From Bacteroidales bacterium (lineage in GTDB: Bacteria > Bacteroidota > Bacteroidia > Bacteroidales > UBA932): a stretch of 64,000 nucleotides of DNA. The first letter of the stretch is position 1. Every line of letters starts with the position of its first letter. The stretch lies in contig JAGBVU010000003.1 in NCBI GenBank assembly GCA_017630155.1, positions 1 to 64,000 on the forward strand. Direction: 5' to 3'. The notes beneath the pieces are model-generated. The model searched no databases. It was given only the letters and a program-made list of their open reading frames with translations, and was not told where the DNA came from. Made by a program: the position numbers and the translations under genes. Below, in pieces: positions 7,700 to 15,916 of this stretch.

Positions 7700-7865
7700 G
7701 ATGTCGGCCTTGGAGAATAAGGTTCTGAAGGCCTTAGCACCCGCGCTAGATAGCGGGAGGGGCCCGAGCCGCCAGGCGTGGGAGGGAGTGAGCGAAGCGA
7801 ACGCCTGAAGAACCTTAACTCCAAGCCGGGATGAATAGCTAGAGCTGCGAAAGCCTCCTATGGGG
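7700..7865 (+). repeat. Large palindromic repeat element B
   Basis: Outer arms 7706-7726 (CTTGGAG...AGGTTCT) and 7809-7829 (AGAACCTT...CTCCAAG) are inverted repeats. Inside are two hairpins: CCCGC/GCGGG (7740-7757) and CAGGCGT/ACGCCTG (7773-7807). GGGAGGGGCCCG (7755-7766) and GCGAAGCGA (7792-7800) are shared with element A. AGCTGCGAA follows at 7844, as after element A. The convergent position between the PIN toxin and the minus-strand BRO gene suits a bidirectional transcript end, but there is no T-run. Confidence 0.75.
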
Positions 7866-7870
7866 AGATG

Positions 7871-8743
7871 TTATTCTTCGTCTTGTGGATCTTGATCTTC
7901 GAAGTCTAAAGTTGGCTGCTGAGAATCTAGATACTGCTTCATGTTCATGGAACTGACTACTTTCTTGCCGGTCTGTGCTTCGAAGGCTTCTTTTGCGACT
8001 TTGGCTACAGAACCGCCACGTACTGCTATTCGTGCGTGTTCGCTCATTGTCTGAGGGTGTTCTTCTTTAGTTATGTTTGAGGTGGTCAGTTCTGCAAGCA
8101 TATTCATGACCAGCTCTTCGTTGGTCATGTTGTCGCGGAGGTTTTCCTGGTGTAAGCCCTTGAGATGTTTGTATTCACGAGCAGTGAGACCTGCCCATGC
8201 TTGGTAGATGATGTCGGTGAGGGTAGCATATCCTACTCCTTCCTGGACATTGTGGGCTTTCCACTGGTCTGTGAGGTCTTTGCGAATCTCGATGCTTTTG
8301 AGACGCTGGTTTATCCAATTGTCGGAGTAGCCCAGGCGTTTGTAGTCCATGAGTGACTGCTGGATGCCGAGCTCAGGGTCCTGCATCTGATGGATTCGTT
8401 CTGCACCGACCTGAGCCAACCAGCGTTTGAATGGTTCGGCTTTCTTGGATGGGATTGATTGAATTATGCGAAATATGCCTTCAAGATTAGCGCAGTTTGT
8501 TGCGTGTTTCTTTCCGTCAGTTGATATGAATTGGTGGGGGGTACAAATTGTACCCCACACGGAATTCAACTCTGGGTCACGTTGTCTGAGCCTCTTTATA
8601 TATTGTTTTACATCTGTGCTATCAGTAAGCACACTGATGATATCTGAAACACAGAAATACCATTTTTCCTGCACCTCATCCCAGACAGTTCTAATCTGTC
8701 TCTCTTCAAAAATCTTTAGTTCCTGCATTGTCATAGCATCCAA
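7871..8743 (-). CDS. BRO-N / prophage antirepressor-like DNA-binding protein
   Basis: A 290-residue protein. Residues ~8-110 resemble the BRO N-terminal domain of phage and viral antirepressors: IRTVWDEVQEKWYFCVSDIISVLTDS, then YIKRLRQRDPEL, and then the LEGIFRIIQSIPSKKAEPFKRWLAQVG helix pair that is diagnostic of bacteroidal BRO proteins. The remainder (TDIIYQAWAGLTAREYKHLKGL, then SEHARIAVRGGSVAKVAKEAFEAQTGKKV) matches the conserved C-terminal part of stand-alone chromosomal copies. No other phage gene is nearby, so it is probably a free-standing regulator or an island relic. ATGs at residues 4 and 6 are alternative starts. A -7 box lies 15 bases upstream. Confidence 0.75.
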   Translation of the reverse strand: MDAMTMQELKIFEERQIRTVWDEVQEKWYFCVSDIISVLTDSTDVKQYIKRLRQRDPELNSVWGTICTPHQFISTDGKKHATNCANLEGIFRIIQSIPSKKAEPFKRWLAQVGAERIHQMQDPELGIQQSLMDYKRLGYSDNWINQRLKSIEIRKDLTDQWKAHNVQEGVGYATLTDIIYQAWAGLTAREYKHLKGLHQENLRDNMTNEELVMNMLAELTTSNITKEEHPQTMSEHARIAVRGGSVAKVAKEAFEAQTGKKVVSSMNMKQYLDSQQPTLDFEDQDPQDEE

Positions 8744-8757
8744 TTATTAAATTTCTT

Positions 8758-8765
8758 CAAAAGTA
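8758..8765 (-). promoter_or_regulatory. -7 box upstream of the BRO-like gene
   Basis: On the minus strand the sequence reads TACTTTTG (TAnnTTTG) 14 bases before the ATG. I see no TTG at the proper distance upstream, so the site is supported by the -7 element only. Confidence 0.45.
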
Positions 8766-8841
8766 GCGAATATTTTGTGATTTTGCCACTGCACTTGTTA
8801 CGGAATCGTCCTGAATCAAAGGAGCTGCGAAGGTCTAGTCC

Positions 8842-8919
8842 TTACCATTTTCTTTTGCCTCCGGTGATTTCGTCCAATACCATTACTATCAGTGCTATAA
8901 ATACAATTACTCCAAACAT
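8842..8919 (-). CDS. Possible 25-residue single-pass membrane peptide
   Basis: A short frame reading MFGVIVFIALIVMVLDEITG and ending in the basic GKRKW. Residues 1-15 would form one transmembrane helix with a positively charged C-terminal tail. It is too short for normal gene calling. Support comes from its own upstream -7 box (8960-8967), about 40 bases before the ATG, and from lying alone between the BRO promoter and the DUF1015 terminator. I do not recognise a family. It may equally be chance. Confidence 0.35.
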   Translation of the reverse strand: MFGVIVFIALIVMVLDEITGGKRKW

Positions 8920-8959
8920 GGCTGTGTATTGTTTATAAGTTTGTAATCAATGACCAGAG

Positions 8960-8967
8960 CAAAGGTA
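8960..8967 (-). promoter_or_regulatory. -7 box upstream of the 25-residue frame
   Basis: The minus strand reads TACCTTTG, a full match to TAnnTTTG. No clear TTG lies 19-21 bases upstream. It points at the small frame and then toward the BRO-like gene. Confidence 0.4.
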
Positions 8968-8992
8968 TCGTGCGTGATTGACAACTTTTGAC

Positions 8993-9029
8993 AAAAAAAA
9001 GACGCCTGAGTACTCAGGCATCTTTTTTT
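8993..9029. terminator. Bidirectional intrinsic terminator after the serine operon
   Basis: A perfect palindrome GCCTGAGTACTCAGGC (9004-9019) is flanked by eight A (8993-9000) and seven T (9023-9029). On the minus strand it would end the serC-serA-DUF1015 transcript 40 bases after the last stop codon. Confidence 0.85.
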
Positions 9030-9040
9030 ATGGATAAGTC

Positions 9041-9058
9041 CCCCGAACAGAGTCGGGG
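9041..9058. repeat. Hairpin CCCCGA-ACAGAG-TCGGGG (dispersed family, copy 1)
   Basis: A six-base stem with loop ACAGAG, followed by TGAC, just after the DUF1015 stop. The same stem end (CGA/TCG) and loop recur at 15885-15910, 46438-46457 and 46472-46497. Confidence 0.75.
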
Positions 9059-9068
9059 TGACTATTCG

Positions 9069-10313
9069 TTACGATAGTTTGTGGATCGCAAGACCGCTCT
9101 GGAGTTTTGGCTCGAACCAAGTGGTCTTAGGAGGCATGATGTTGCCTGTGTCTGCGATGTCGATAAGCTGCTTCATAGAAACAGGATATAGAGCAAATGC
9201 AGCCACCATCTCACCTGAATCAACACGTTTCTTAAGCTCGCCAAGACCGCGGATACCACCTACGAAATCAATTCTCTTGGAAGTTCTTAGGTCTTTGATA
9301 TCAAGAAGCTTGTCGAAAACAAGGTTAGAGCAAACAGTCACATCAAGAACACCGATAGGATCTGAATCGTCGTAAGTGCCCTCTTTAGCCTGAAGAGAGT
9401 ACCACTCACCACCGATGTACATAGAGAAATTGTGAAGACCTGAAGGGGTGTAGATATCAGCACCTTTCTTCTCTACGATGAAATCTTCGCCAAGTTTCTC
9501 GATGAACTCAGCCTCGCTCATACCGTTGAGGTCTTTAACCACGCGGTTGTAGTCGATAATCTTAAGGTGGCTCTCAGGGAATACTACAGCCATAAAGTAG
9601 TTGTACTCCTCCTCGCCGGTGTGGTTAGGATTGTTGTTCTTTTTCTCCTCACCTACACGTGCAGCAGCAGCTGTTCTGTGGTGACCGTCGGCAACATAGA
9701 AAGCAGGGATAGTGGCGAAGATCTCAGTGATCTTAGCGATATCCTCCTCGTTGTCGATAACCCAGAACTTGTGGCCGAAACCATCTACTGGGGCGATATA
9801 ATCGTACTCAGTCTCTTTGGTAGCGATAGTGCGCTCCACGATAGCATTGATCTCTGCGTTGTCTGGATAAGCGAAGAACACAGGCTCAAGGTTGGCGTTC
9901 TGATTTCTTACGTGAATCATACGGTCATCCTCTTTGTCTTTGCGGGTAAGCTCGTGTTTCTTGATCTTGCCAGTCATATAATCTTCTACGTTGGCGCATA
10001 CTACAAGACCGTACTGAGTGCGGCCGTCCATAGTCTGGGCATATACGTAGTAGTTCTCTTTAGGATCCTGTACCAACCATCCTTTCTCCTGCCATAGCTT
10101 GAAGTTCTCTACTGCTTTGTCGTAAGCTTCCTGGCCGTGCTCATCAGCGATAGGATCGAAATCGATCTCAGGTTTGATGATGTGAAGAAGTGATTTCTCA
10201 CCGGCTTCAGCTTTAGCCTCTACAGAGTTAAGAACGTCATAAGGGCGTGATGCCACTTCGTGGCCAATAGCTTTAGGTGGGCGAACCGCTGCGAAAGGTT
10301 TAACTTTTACCAT
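9069..10313 (-). CDS. DUF1015 family protein in the serine operon
   Basis: A 414-residue DUF1015 protein. It opens with KVKPFAAVRPPKAIGHEVASRPYDVL, the family's N-terminal signature. It carries DGHHRTAAAAR at residues 209-219, a motif resembling the 'GxHRxxAA' box of ParB/Srx-fold enzymes, which include the free-serine kinases SerK and SbnI. It is the third gene of serC-serA-DUF1015 (15 bases after serA), and no serB phosphatase is present in the window. The conserved context suggests a role in phosphoserine or serine metabolism. The biochemical reaction is not established as far as I know, so I give no gene name. It is cytoplasmic, with no signal sequence. A terminator follows. Confidence 0.85.
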   Translation of the reverse strand: MVKVKPFAAVRPPKAIGHEVASRPYDVLNSVEAKAEAGEKSLLHIIKPEIDFDPIADEHGQEAYDKAVENFKLWQEKGWLVQDPKENYYVYAQTMDGRTQYGLVVCANVEDYMTGKIKKHELTRKDKEDDRMIHVRNQNANLEPVFFAYPDNAEINAIVERTIATKETEYDYIAPVDGFGHKFWVIDNEEDIAKITEIFATIPAFYVADGHHRTAAAARVGEEKKNNNPNHTGEEEYNYFMAVVFPESHLKIIDYNRVVKDLNGMSEAEFIEKLGEDFIVEKKGADIYTPSGLHNFSMYIGGEWYSLQAKEGTYDDSDPIGVLDVTVCSNLVFDKLLDIKDLRTSKRIDFVGGIRGLGELKKRVDSGEMVAAFALYPVSMKQLIDIADTGNIMPPKTTWFEPKLQSGLAIHKLS

Positions 10314-10328
10314 AATTTGTGTCTGATA

Positions 10329-11249
10329 TTATTTGTTTAGTTGGAATCTGGTGTTGCCTGTAGCGAAATAGTCGCAAATCTGGTTAGCGGCAGCAAGACC
10401 TGCGTTAACATTGGCCTCAGCTGTCTCTGCACCCATCTTCTTAGGGGTACCGTAAACACGTTTGCCGAACTCCTCTGCGATAGCAGCGTGGTTGGCTGTA
10501 GCCACGTCGGTGATGTATTTAAGGTCCTCTCTCTCTCTAAGAACTTTGATAAGCTCCTCTTCGTTGATAACCTCTTTGCGGGCAGTATTTACAAGACAAC
10601 CACCTTTAGGCATTCTTGAAAGAAGGTTGTAACCGATAGAGTTTTTGGTCTGCTCGGTAGCAGGGATGTGAAGAGAAACGAAGTGTGAGTTCTCGTAAAG
10701 ATCCTCAAGGGTCTTGGCAACGATAACACCTTCTGCCTCCATAGCCTCAGCTGGAACAAATGGGTCAAATGCCATGATGTTCATACCGAAACCTCTAGCG
10801 TGGCTGGCAACAAGTCTACCTACGTTGCCGTATGCCTGGATACCAAGAGTTTTGCCTTTAAGCTCTGAACCTGTACCGGCTGTAAGCTGGTTTCTGCTCA
10901 TGTAGATCATGAAACAAAGTGCCAACTCTGCCACTGCGTTTGAGTTCTGGCCAGGGGTGTTCATAGCTACGATACCTCTTTCGGTGCAAGCAGGAAGGTC
11001 AAGGTTGTCAAAACCTGCACCTGCGCGAACTACGATTTTGAGGTTTGGAGCTGCAGCGATTACCTCGCGGGTAACTTTGTCTGAACGTACGATAAGTGCG
11101 TCAACGTCAGCTACTGCCTCCAAAAGCTGTGAAACTTCTGTATATTTTTCAAGGGCTGCAAAAGTGTGTCCAGCCTCTTCTACGATGCGACGGATGCCGT
11201 CAACAGCGACCTTTGAGAAAGGTTTTTCTGTAGCAACTAGTACTTTCAT
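10329..11249 (-). CDS. serA: D-3-phosphoglycerate dehydrogenase, short Lys-type
   Basis: SerA oxidises 3-phosphoglycerate to 3-phosphohydroxypyruvate with NAD, the first step of serine synthesis. At 306 residues it lacks the ACT regulatory domain of longer SerA proteins. Visible features are the substrate loop VVRAGAGFDN (73-82), the NAD loop A139-Y-G141-N-V-G144 (first Gly of GxGxxG replaced by Ala), and the Arg of VNTARKE (R224). The usual catalytic His in 'TPHxGAxT' is Lys (K270 in GTPKKMGAET). From memory, this His-to-Lys change also occurs in the Entamoeba and Bacteroides enzymes, so it looks like a subgroup trait and not decay. It lies 9 bases after serC. Confidence 0.92.
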   Translation of the reverse strand: MKVLVATEKPFSKVAVDGIRRIVEEAGHTFAALEKYTEVSQLLEAVADVDALIVRSDKVTREVIAAAPNLKIVVRAGAGFDNLDLPACTERGIVAMNTPGQNSNAVAELALCFMIYMSRNQLTAGTGSELKGKTLGIQAYGNVGRLVASHARGFGMNIMAFDPFVPAEAMEAEGVIVAKTLEDLYENSHFVSLHIPATEQTKNSIGYNLLSRMPKGGCLVNTARKEVINEEELIKVLREREDLKYITDVATANHAAIAEEFGKRVYGTPKKMGAETAEANVNAGLAAANQICDYFATGNTRFQLNK

Positions 11250-11258
11250 TTCTTACGA

Positions 11259-12341
11259 TTATTTGTGTAGTTGTTCAAATTCCTGCATGCAAGCAACAAG
11301 TGCTTCAACTGCCTCTTTTGGACAAGCGTTGTAGATAGAAGCGCGGAAACCACCTACTGAGCGGTGACCTTTGATACCTACCATGCCTTTAGATTTGGCA
11401 AATGCCATGAATTCATCCTGAAGAGCCTCGTGGCCAGGAACCATTACGAAGCAAACGTTCATTAGAGAGCGGTCCTCTTTAGCTGCAGTACCTACGAATA
11501 GAGGGTTGCGGTCGATCTCGTTGTAAAGAAGCTCTGCTTTCTCTTTGTTGATTTTGTACATAGCCTCAAGACCACCCTGCTCTTTAACCCATTTTAGAGT
11601 CTCGTGCATAACGAAGATAGGAAGTACTGGAGGGGTGTTGAACATAGAGCGGTTCTTAACCTCTTCGGTGTAGTGTGTGCGGTAGTCAACCATAGTCTGG
11701 ATAGGACGCTCAACTTTGCCAAGAAGGTCTTTGCGAACGATAACGAAAGTAACACCTGCAGGGCCTACGTTTTTCTGTGCACCACCGTAGATCATGCCGT
11801 ATTTCTTAACGTCAACAGGGCGGCTCATGATGTCAGATGACATATCTGCTACAAGGGTAACAGGTGAGTCGATGTCTTCGTGGATCTCTGTACCGTAGAT
11901 GGTGTTGTTGGTAGTGATGTGGAAGTAGTCAACATCGGTAGGGATGGTGTAGCCCTTAGGGATGTATGAGTAAGTTTTGTCCTCTGAAGAGGCAACTACC
12001 TCTACTTCGCCATAGAATTTGGCCTCTTTAACAGCTTTTTTAGCCCAAACACCTGTCTGAAGGTAAGCAGCTTTGGTCTTAAGAAGGTTTGCAGGAACCT
12101 CGAAGAACTGGGTAGATGCACCACCACCAAGGAAGATAACTGCATACTCCTCAGGGATGTTGAGGAGCTCTCTCCATAGCTGCTCAGTCTCAGCCATGAT
12201 TCTCTCCCAACCTGGAGTACGGTGAGAAATCTCAAGAAGGCCGATGCCTGTGTTGTCAAAATTCTGGATAGCCTCGATAGTAGACTCGACAGCTTGTCTT
12301 GGAAGTACGCAAGGACCTGCGTTGAAGTTGTATGCTTTCAT
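11259..12341 (-). CDS. serC: Phosphoserine aminotransferase
   Basis: A PLP enzyme converting 3-phosphohydroxypyruvate and glutamate to phosphoserine, and in parallel acting in pyridoxal phosphate synthesis. The 360 residues are full length. [14 protein letters not shown] at the start and [10 protein letters not shown] near residue 36 are family signatures. K190 in [12 protein letters not shown] is the PLP-binding lysine, and R332-H-x-S near the end ([16 protein letters not shown]) is the substrate-binding segment. It is the first gene of the serine operon, with a -7 box about 45 bases upstream. Confidence 0.96.
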   Translation of the reverse strand: MKAYNFNAGPCVLPRQAVESTIEAIQNFDNTGIGLLEISHRTPGWERIMAETEQLWRELLNIPEEYAVIFLGGGASTQFFEVPANLLKTKAAYLQTGVWAKKAVKEAKFYGEVEVVASSEDKTYSYIPKGYTIPTDVDYFHITTNNTIYGTEIHEDIDSPVTLVADMSSDIMSRPVDVKKYGMIYGGAQKNVGPAGVTFVIVRKDLLGKVERPIQTMVDYRTHYTEEVKNRSMFNTPPVLPIFVMHETLKWVKEQGGLEAMYKINKEKAELLYNEIDRNPLFVGTAAKEDRSLMNVCFVMVPGHEALQDEFMAFAKSKGMVGIKGHRSVGGFRASIYNACPKEAVEALVACMQEFEQLHK

Positions 12342-12387
12342 TGTATCTGTTTTATTAATTTTTTAATTTTTAATGGTTTGCAAAATC

Positions 12388-12395
12388 CAAAGATA
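12388..12395 (-). promoter_or_regulatory. -7 box of the serC-serA-DUF1015 operon
   Basis: The minus strand reads TATCTTTG, matching TAnnTTTG, 46 bases before the serC ATG and after the pyrI stop. The -33 element is weak. Confidence 0.6.
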
Positions 12396-12425
12396 GGACT
12401 TTTATTATAATTTGAAATATAAAGT

Positions 12426-12899
12426 TTATTTTTCTCTGATTATCTTCAAATTTTCCGAACTTGTGTTCTTCTCACAGTAGTGGCAGTGGAGTTTCAGAAC
12501 GCCATTTTCGTATGTGGTATCAAACTTGGTGGTGATAGGCTGATGGTTGGTAACGCACTTAGGATTAGCACATCTGACTATCCCTACAATCTGCTCTGGA
12601 ACCTTGAGCACTTTCTTCTCCACCACCTCAAAATCTTTTATGATGTTGATCTTGGCATCGGGTGCTACAAGGGCCACTTTGTTGATCTCTGTCTCCTCGA
12701 AGAAACGGTCTGCTATTTTGATGATAGCCTTTTTTCCAAGAAGCTTACTGTCGAGATTCATTCCGAAAGTTACCTGATTGGGGCAGTCCTTGAGGCCGAG
12801 GATGGTGATTACCTCAAATAGTTTGTTGGCTGGTACGTGGTCCAGGACGGTGCCGTTCTTGATGGCACTCACTTTCAATTCTTTTCCGCCAGTTTCCAT
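12426..12899 (-). CDS. pyrI: Aspartate carbamoyltransferase regulatory subunit
   Basis: PyrI binds CTP/ATP and structurally links catalytic trimers of PyrB. The 157 residues include the N-terminal allosteric domain (KVSAIKNGTVLDHVPANKLF) and the zinc domain with four cysteines C110, C115, C139 and C142 (RCANPKC...HCHYC). All zinc ligands are intact, so holoenzyme assembly is expected. It follows pyrB by 28 bases. The presence of pyrI implies classical feedback regulation of pyrimidine synthesis. Confidence 0.95.
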   Translation of the reverse strand: METGGKELKVSAIKNGTVLDHVPANKLFEVITILGLKDCPNQVTFGMNLDSKLLGKKAIIKIADRFFEETEINKVALVAPDAKINIIKDFEVVEKKVLKVPEQIVGIVRCANPKCVTNHQPITTKFDTTYENGVLKLHCHYCEKNTSSENLKIIREK

Positions 12900-12927
12900 A
12901 TATGTGTATATTTTTATTGCCTGTTAA

Positions 12928-13833
12928 TTATTTGTAACCCAATAGGTAAGCGATGATGGCCATCCTTACGTAAACACCGTTTTCAGCTTGCTTGAAGTAG
13001 TATGCGTGTGGGGTGTCGTCCACATCCTGAGCGATCTCTGTGACCCTGGGAAGTGGATGGAGGATCTTCATGTTCTTCTTGGCACCGGTGAGCATGGATG
13101 CTGTGAGGTTGTAGGTGTTTTTCACCTTTTCGTACTCCATAGGATCGGTAAATCTCTCCTGCTGAACACGGGTCATGTATAGGATGTCGCAGTCGTTTAT
13201 ATTTCCGTCCAGGTCGCGAGTCTCGCTATATGGGATACCTTTGGCATCGAGGAAGTCTTTGTACTCCTGTGGCATCATCAGCTCATCGGGAGCTGTGAAG
13301 GTGAAGTGGGGGTTGAAGTGGGACATAGCCTGAAGAAGCGAGTGGACTGTACGGCCATATTTGAGGTCTCCCACCATATTGATCCTGATGTCTGTGAGTT
13401 TCCCTTGGGTCTCACGGATGGTGTAGAGGTCAAGCATAGTCTGGGTGGGGTGCTGGTTGGCACCGTCTCCTGCATTGATTACTGGGACAGAGGCCACTTC
13501 AGAGGCGTAGCGTGCCGCACCTTCAAGTGGGTGTCTCATAACGATGAGGTCTACATAGTTGGATACCATCTTGATGGTGTCCTTCAGGGTCTCACCCTTG
13601 CTGACGCTGGTGTTGCCTGCATCTGAGAAACCGATGACGCGGGCGCCAAGTCTGTTGGATGCGGTCTCAAAGCTGAGACGGGTCCTGGTCGATGGTTCGA
13701 AGAAGAGGGTGGCGATAACTTTGTCGTGAAGAAAGTTCTGAACTTTGTTCTGCTCAAACTCTCTGGCCACGTCCAAGATGTGAAGCATCTCCTCTTTGGT
13801 GAAATCGTGGATGGAAATTAGACTTTTAGGCAT
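12928..13833 (-). CDS. pyrB: Aspartate carbamoyltransferase catalytic subunit
   Basis: PyrB joins carbamoyl phosphate and aspartate to form carbamoyl aspartate, the committed pyrimidine step. The 301 residues are typical. The carbamoyl-phosphate motif STRTRLSFE starts at residue 48, and [12 protein letters not shown] and HPLPRVTEI are the conserved substrate loops. Its start overlaps the end of the YigZ-family gene by 8 bases (ATGCCTAA), so the two are translationally linked, and pyrI follows. Confidence 0.96.
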   Translation of the reverse strand: MPKSLISIHDFTKEEMLHILDVAREFEQNKVQNFLHDKVIATLFFEPSTRTRLSFETASNRLGARVIGFSDAGNTSVSKGETLKDTIKMVSNYVDLIVMRHPLEGAARYASEVASVPVINAGDGANQHPTQTMLDLYTIRETQGKLTDIRINMVGDLKYGRTVHSLLQAMSHFNPHFTFTAPDELMMPQEYKDFLDAKGIPYSETRDLDGNINDCDILYMTRVQQERFTDPMEYEKVKNTYNLTASMLTGAKKNMKILHPLPRVTEIAQDVDDTPHAYYFKQAENGVYVRMAIIAYLLGYK

Positions 13834-14464
13834 TTTCTTCTATTGTATTAATTGTTTGTTCGATTTTGGTGACCTGTGCGTGGTCCGACATTGCTTCCAC
13901 AAATCTCTCTTCATCCCTCAGACGCACTCTGGTCTCTATAAGGCACATGTTGTCAAACTCCTGCCGGTGTGGGTAGAGGCCGAACTCCTTGAGGACTTTC
14001 ATTATGTCGTTCATCCTTTCGTATGGGAACGATATGGAGTATTCGTTGGTGGCAATTTTCTCGCATATCTGGCTGTTGGCAATGGCATCTGCCGATGCTG
14101 TCTTGTAGGCCCTTATAAGCCCCGGAACGCCGAGTTTGATCCCACCGAAATAGCGGACTACCACGATAAGGATATCACTCAGCTCATTTGAGAGGATTTG
14201 CCCCAGGATAGGACGCCCTGCAGATGATGAGGGCTCCCCGTCATCATTGGCCCTCCATACGGAGTAGTCGTAGCGTAGCCTATAGGCGTAGCAATGGTGA
14301 CGCGCATCAAAATATTCTTTCTTGATTTTCAATAGGATATCTTTGATTTCCGCTTCGCTCCCAACCGGGTAGGCGAATGCCAGAAACTTACTCCCCTTGT
14401 CCTTGAATATCCCTTCAGAGGGGGCTGAAATGCTCTTATAAGAATCCTGAATCTGTGCTCCCAT
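13826..14464 (-). CDS. YigZ/IMPACT family protein
   Basis: A 212-residue protein of the YigZ/IMPACT family (uncharacterised, related to eukaryotic IMPACT translational regulators). Signatures are [20 protein letters not shown], then [14 protein letters not shown] and [20 protein letters not shown], followed by a C-terminal ferredoxin-like domain. The start at 14464 is preferred over the upstream TTG frame because the -7 box occupies 14474-14481. The leader is then only a few bases. Overlap with pyrB by 8 bases makes it the first gene of the yigZ-pyrB-pyrI unit. The exact molecular role is unknown. Confidence 0.88.
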   Translation of the reverse strand: MGAQIQDSYKSISAPSEGIFKDKGSKFLAFAYPVGSEAEIKDILLKIKKEYFDARHHCYAYRLRYDYSVWRANDDGEPSSSAGRPILGQILSNELSDILIVVVRYFGGIKLGVPGLIRAYKTASADAIANSQICEKIATNEYSISFPYERMNDIMKVLKEFGLYPHRQEFDNMCLIETRVRLRDEERFVEAMSDHAQVTKIEQTINTIEENA

Positions 14465-14473
14465 TTCAGAATA

Positions 14474-14481
14474 CAAATATA
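14474..14481 (-). promoter_or_regulatory. -7 box of the yigZ-pyrB-pyrI operon
   Basis: The minus strand reads TATATTTG (TAnnTTTG), 9 bases before the ATG at 14464. Transcription would begin within a few bases of the start codon, giving a nearly leaderless message. Confidence 0.6.
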
Positions 14482-14512
14482 GGTTTTTTAGGGGTTTTTG
14501 AAAAAAATATAG

Positions 14513-14520
14513 TATCTTTG
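14513..14520 (+). promoter_or_regulatory. -7 box of the pRiA4b-ORF3-like gene and miaA
   Basis: TATCTTTG lies 36 bases before the ATG at 14557 and back to back with the yigZ promoter. It excludes the earlier in-frame start at 14455, which is upstream of it. Confidence 0.6.
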
Positions 14521-14556
14521 GTAATAGAAAAAATCAAATGGAAAAAACTACTGGAT

Positions 14557-15045
14557 ATGGTATACAGATATAGGGCGACGCTGCCCAAATACAAGTCCTT
14601 TTTGAGGGAGTATGATATTAAGTCGGAAACAAGCCTTTACAAGCTTCACGACTTTCTGCAGAACGATTTGGGTTTCTCTCCGGACCAGATGGTCCTTTTC
14701 AGAGGGCTTGATGAGGATGGGGTGGTGATGCACCAGTACGGACTCTTCGATCTGGGGGACGGTTCGATGGACAATGTCTCTCTGGAGAAGACCCTTCAGA
14801 GGGGAGAGGTATCACTCCAGTATGTGTACAATCTTCAGCAAAATCTCCATATTGTCCTCACTTTTGTCTCAGAGGAGGAGTATCTCCCTAAGGAGTCCTA
14901 TCCGAGACTGCTTGTAGAGAAGGGTCCTAATCCTGATCAGTTCTCTGCTGTATATGAGGATTTTGCAAGCTTCTCTGATGAGCCCTCCGGTGAAGATGAG
15001 GAGTTCTTCGATGATGAAGAGGGTGGAGATTCGGACGAATACTAG
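14557..15045 (+). CDS. Plasmid pRiA4b ORF-3-like protein (IS1096 TnpR passenger family)
   Basis: A 162-residue protein. YRYRATLPKYKSFLREYDI followed by LYKLHDFLQNDLGFSPDQM and the later LHIVLTFVSEEE is the pRiA4b ORF-3-like fold (PF07929), a common stand-alone protein in Bacteroidota with unknown function. The last ~25 residues are an acidic tail (EDEEFFDDEEGGDSDEY). The start is set by the -7 box at 14513-14520. The gene lies 10 bases before miaA, so the two are cotranscribed. Despite the family name there is no sign of an insertion sequence here. Confidence 0.8.
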   Translation: MVYRYRATLPKYKSFLREYDIKSETSLYKLHDFLQNDLGFSPDQMVLFRGLDEDGVVMHQYGLFDLGDGSMDNVSLEKTLQRGEVSLQYVYNLQQNLHIVLTFVSEEEYLPKESYPRLLVEKGPNPDQFSAVYEDFASFSDEPSGEDEEFFDDEEGGDSDEY

Positions 15046-15055
15046 CATTTGACAT

Positions 15056-15886
15056 ATGGAGAAGGAGTTGACGGTGATTGTGGGGCCTACCGCAGTCGGG
15101 AAGACCGATTACAGCATCGGGTTGGCCAAGGAGTATGGCTCGCCGATTATCTCCTGTGACTCACGCCAGATTTTCAAGGAGATGAAAATAGGGACAGCCC
15201 CCCCGTCTCCGGAACAACTGGAGGCGGTGAAGCACTATTTCATTTTTTCCCATTCGGTATCCCAATATTATACTGCGGGCAAATATGAGCTCGAGGCTCT
15301 TGAGGTTATAAACGAACTTTTCAAGACCCATGACCGCTTGGTGGTGGTAGGGGGGTCAGGGCTGTATGTGGATGCCCTGTGCTATGGGCTGGATGATTTC
15401 CCCCCTGCAGATATTGAGCTACGCAACAGTTTGATGGAGAGGCTTGACAAGGAGGGTATAGAGTCCCTCAGGATGGAGCTTAAGCAGTTGGATCCGGAGT
15501 CCTACCATTCGATGGATATTGCCAACAGGCAAAGGGTGGTGAGGGCACTTGAGGTGTGTCTGATGACAGGTCGCAAATTCTCCTCTTTCAAGACCAACAA
15601 GGCCAAGGAGCGCCCTTTCAAGATAAATAGGATTGTCCTATCGATGCCCCGTGAGGAGCTTTATGACAGGATAAACAGGAGGGTGGATGTGATGTTTGAT
15701 GCCGGTCTGGTGGCAGAGGTGGAGAGCTTGCAGCAATATCGCCATATGCCAGCCTTGCAGACGGTGGGATATAAGGAGATTTTCGATTATTTCGACGGGA
15801 AGCATTCGCTTGAGACCGCCCGGGAGCTGATAAAACGCAACTCGCGCAGGTATGCAAAGAAGCAGATTTCCTATTTTAAAAGATAG
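15056..15886 (+). CDS. miaA: tRNA dimethylallyltransferase
   Basis: MiaA adds dimethylallyl to A37 of tRNAs reading UNN codons. The P-loop GPTAVGKTDYS (residues 9-19), the DSRQIFKEM dimethylallyl-acceptor loop and the VGGSGLYVDAL motif are present. The 276 residues are slightly short for the family (about 300), with the C-terminal helices ending RRYAKKQISYFKR. A terminator hairpin begins within the stop codon. Confidence 0.95.
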   Translation: MEKELTVIVGPTAVGKTDYSIGLAKEYGSPIISCDSRQIFKEMKIGTAPPSPEQLEAVKHYFIFSHSVSQYYTAGKYELEALEVINELFKTHDRLVVVGGSGLYVDALCYGLDDFPPADIELRNSLMERLDKEGIESLRMELKQLDPESYHSMDIANRQRVVRALEVCLMTGRKFSSFKTNKAKERPFKINRIVLSMPREELYDRINRRVDVMFDAGLVAEVESLQQYRHMPALQTVGYKEIFDYFDGKHSLETARELIKRNSRRYAKKQISYFKR

Positions 15887-15910
15887 ATGCCCGAACAGAG
15901 TCGGGCATCT
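15885..15910. terminator. Convergent hairpin between miaA and recQ (dispersed family, copy 2)
   Basis: The stem AGATGCCCGA/TCGGGCATCT (10 bp) with loop ACAGAG lies between convergent genes and overlaps the miaA stop. The following T content is modest (TTCTGT). The stem end and loop are identical to the repeats at 9041 and 46472. Confidence 0.7.
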
Positions 15911-15916
15911 TCTGTA

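Noticed and set aside
7871..8743. A prophage around the BRO-like gene
   Set aside because: No integrase, capsid, terminase or lysis gene is nearby; stand-alone BRO proteins are common.
10329..11249. SerA inactivated because the catalytic His is replaced
   Set aside because: The Lys is accompanied by otherwise conserved motifs, and to my recollection this is a subgroup trait shared by Bacteroides and Entamoeba enzymes.
14557..15045. Insertion sequence, because of the IS1096-passenger family name
   Set aside because: No transposase or inverted repeats; the gene is embedded in a housekeeping operon with miaA.
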